64,000 nucleotides of DNA from Shewanella corallii (GTDB lineage: Bacteria; Pseudomonadota; Gammaproteobacteria; Enterobacterales; Shewanellaceae). The translations under genes were made by a program, and so were the position numbers. Of this stretch, positions 63,400 through 64,000 are shown one piece after another (position 1 is the stretch's first letter; each line of letters opens with the position of its first letter). The notes below the pieces were generated by a model. That model saw only the letters and a program-made list of their open reading frames with translations, was not told where the DNA came from and ran no database searches. Location of the stretch: NCBI RefSeq assembly GCF_023349125.1, contig NZ_JAKIKT010000007.1, positions 62,001-126,000 of the forward strand, read 5' to 3'.

Positions 63400-64000
63400 T
63401 CAATCAAATCGGTAAATACGCTTGGCGTTGTCGTGAACCAGCGCCGCCAGAGTGTCGGCGTCCACCGAGAGCATGGTGTATTCTTGCCATAGCTCATCAT
63501 AGTCCTTACTAAGCAGGCAAAGAGGAAAGTTACTGGCAAGCATGACTCTTTGCTTACCAAAACAGGCTATCAGCTGATTCATCACCTGCACCGCAAATGT
63601 CAATTCGTACTGCCTGTCGGTCATCTCCCAGCCGGATGCCTTAATCACTATATTGCTGCAAGCCGCCATCAATTCCGTAGCCTGAAGCCAGTGTTGCCAG
63701 TTATCCGGGGAAGGGAAGGCGGCGTGGTTAATCACCAACACCAGGGAGGGATTTTCATCCGCTATCTGCACAAGGTGATTTATCGCTTGCAAGTCTCCGC
63801 CACTGAGCTGAACCTCAAAATGTAGTTCCTTCGCTGCAAGCTGCTTAAGATTACGGATAACCTGAGGATTACTGAGCAGCGCTTGCGCCTGCTCATCCAG
63901 AATATGGCGAATGCCCACGACCGATGAGTATTGTGTAAGTGTGTGAAGCAGCGCATCAAACTCGGCAGCTGGCAAGGTTAAATCTGCAAAGGCCACAGAG
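63400..64000 (-). CDS. amidohydrolase family 2 protein, C-terminal part (partial)
   Basis: About 200 residues at the C-terminal end of a TIM-barrel hydrolase; the frame is open through the right window edge, so the N-terminus is missing. Seen: VVGIRHILDEQAQALLSNPQ, LVLVINHAAFPSPDNWQHW, VIKASGWEM and MLASNFPLCLL, the order found in lactonases of the COG3618 type (L-fuconolactonase, L-rhamnonolactonase). Conventional members have a His in the IDH-type motif (here INHAA) and an Asp/Asn after SNFP. Likely opens a sugar lactone to the acid used by the dehydratase across the terminator. Confidence 0.82.
   Translation of the reverse strand, partial: SVAFADLTLPAAEFDALLHTLTQYSSVVGIRHILDEQAQALLSNPQVIRNLKQLAAKELHFEVQLSGGDLQAINHLVQIADENPSLVLVINHAAFPSPDNWQHWLQATELMAACSNIVIKASGWEMTDRQYELTFAVQVMNQLIACFGKQRVMLASNFPLCLLSKDYDELWQEYTMLSVDADTLAALVHDNAKRIYRFD

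Noticed and set aside
1..64000. CRISPR arrays, rRNA and tRNA genes, prophage
   Set aside because: Read for regularly spaced repeats, tRNA-like cloverleaves, rRNA and phage structural genes; none was seen.

Overview
The window looks like chromosome of a marine gammaproteobacterium in or near the Alteromonadales (Shewanella-like). The evidence is the fabB-pdxB-asd-fimV-truA-folC-dedD order, an NAD-type isocitrate dehydrogenase, an ExeM-type extracellular nuclease with a GlyGly-CTERM tail, a DUF3192 protein, Xni and PpnN. This placement rests on gene content only. Most genes use a balanced, roughly 50 percent GC codon set. No rRNA, tRNA, CRISPR array or transposase gene was seen.

Region by region: 1-10.1 kb is housekeeping (end of fabB, pdxB, asd, a 1488-residue FimV with long acidic repeats, truA, folC, dedD); accD, usually between truA and folC, is absent. 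10.2-12.8 kb carries a periplasmic nucleotide pyrophosphatase/phosphodiesterase and a convergent hydrolase-OsmC fusion. 12.8-17.9 kb (minus strand) is a compact chemotaxis operon: cheW, a receptor with two tandem CHASE3 domains, cheR, and one gene fusing CheD to CheB through a receiver-like linker; no cheA or cheY is present. avtA follows. 19.55-22.2 kb is an AT-rich island: two genes of foreign composition (an 87-residue protein and a 342-residue protein with a PD-(D/E)XK nuclease signature) lie between inverted copies of a palindrome-rich repeat, with integron attC-like sequence at gene ends.

22.2-43.2 kb returns to ordinary genes: NAD-isocitrate dehydrogenase, an S9 peptidase, an SDR plus flavin amine oxidase pair, a DUF3192 protein, ppnN-xni, a diguanylate cyclase, a TPR membrane protein with a degenerate GGDEF domain, an M61 peptidase, a tricorn-like S41 protease and a DUF3649-PepSY-DUF3325 membrane operon. 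43.5-49.4 kb is a three-gene signalling operon: a LOV-PAS hybrid histidine kinase with REC and HPt, a REC protein with a degenerate kinase-like ATPase domain, and a REC-HD-GYP c-di-GMP phosphodiesterase. This is plausibly a blue-light-to-c-di-GMP pathway.

50.1-57.0 kb holds a porin and two secreted nucleases, both with lamin-tail domains and GlyGly-CTERM anchors, suited to feeding on extracellular DNA. 57.2-61.1 kb has a spondin-domain protein, a DsbA-like thioredoxin-fold protein with one active-site Cys, and a catalase-peroxidase with a signal peptide. The end (61.2-64 kb) is a sugar-acid catabolism cluster: class II aldolase, enolase-superfamily dehydratase and a truncated amidohydrolase.
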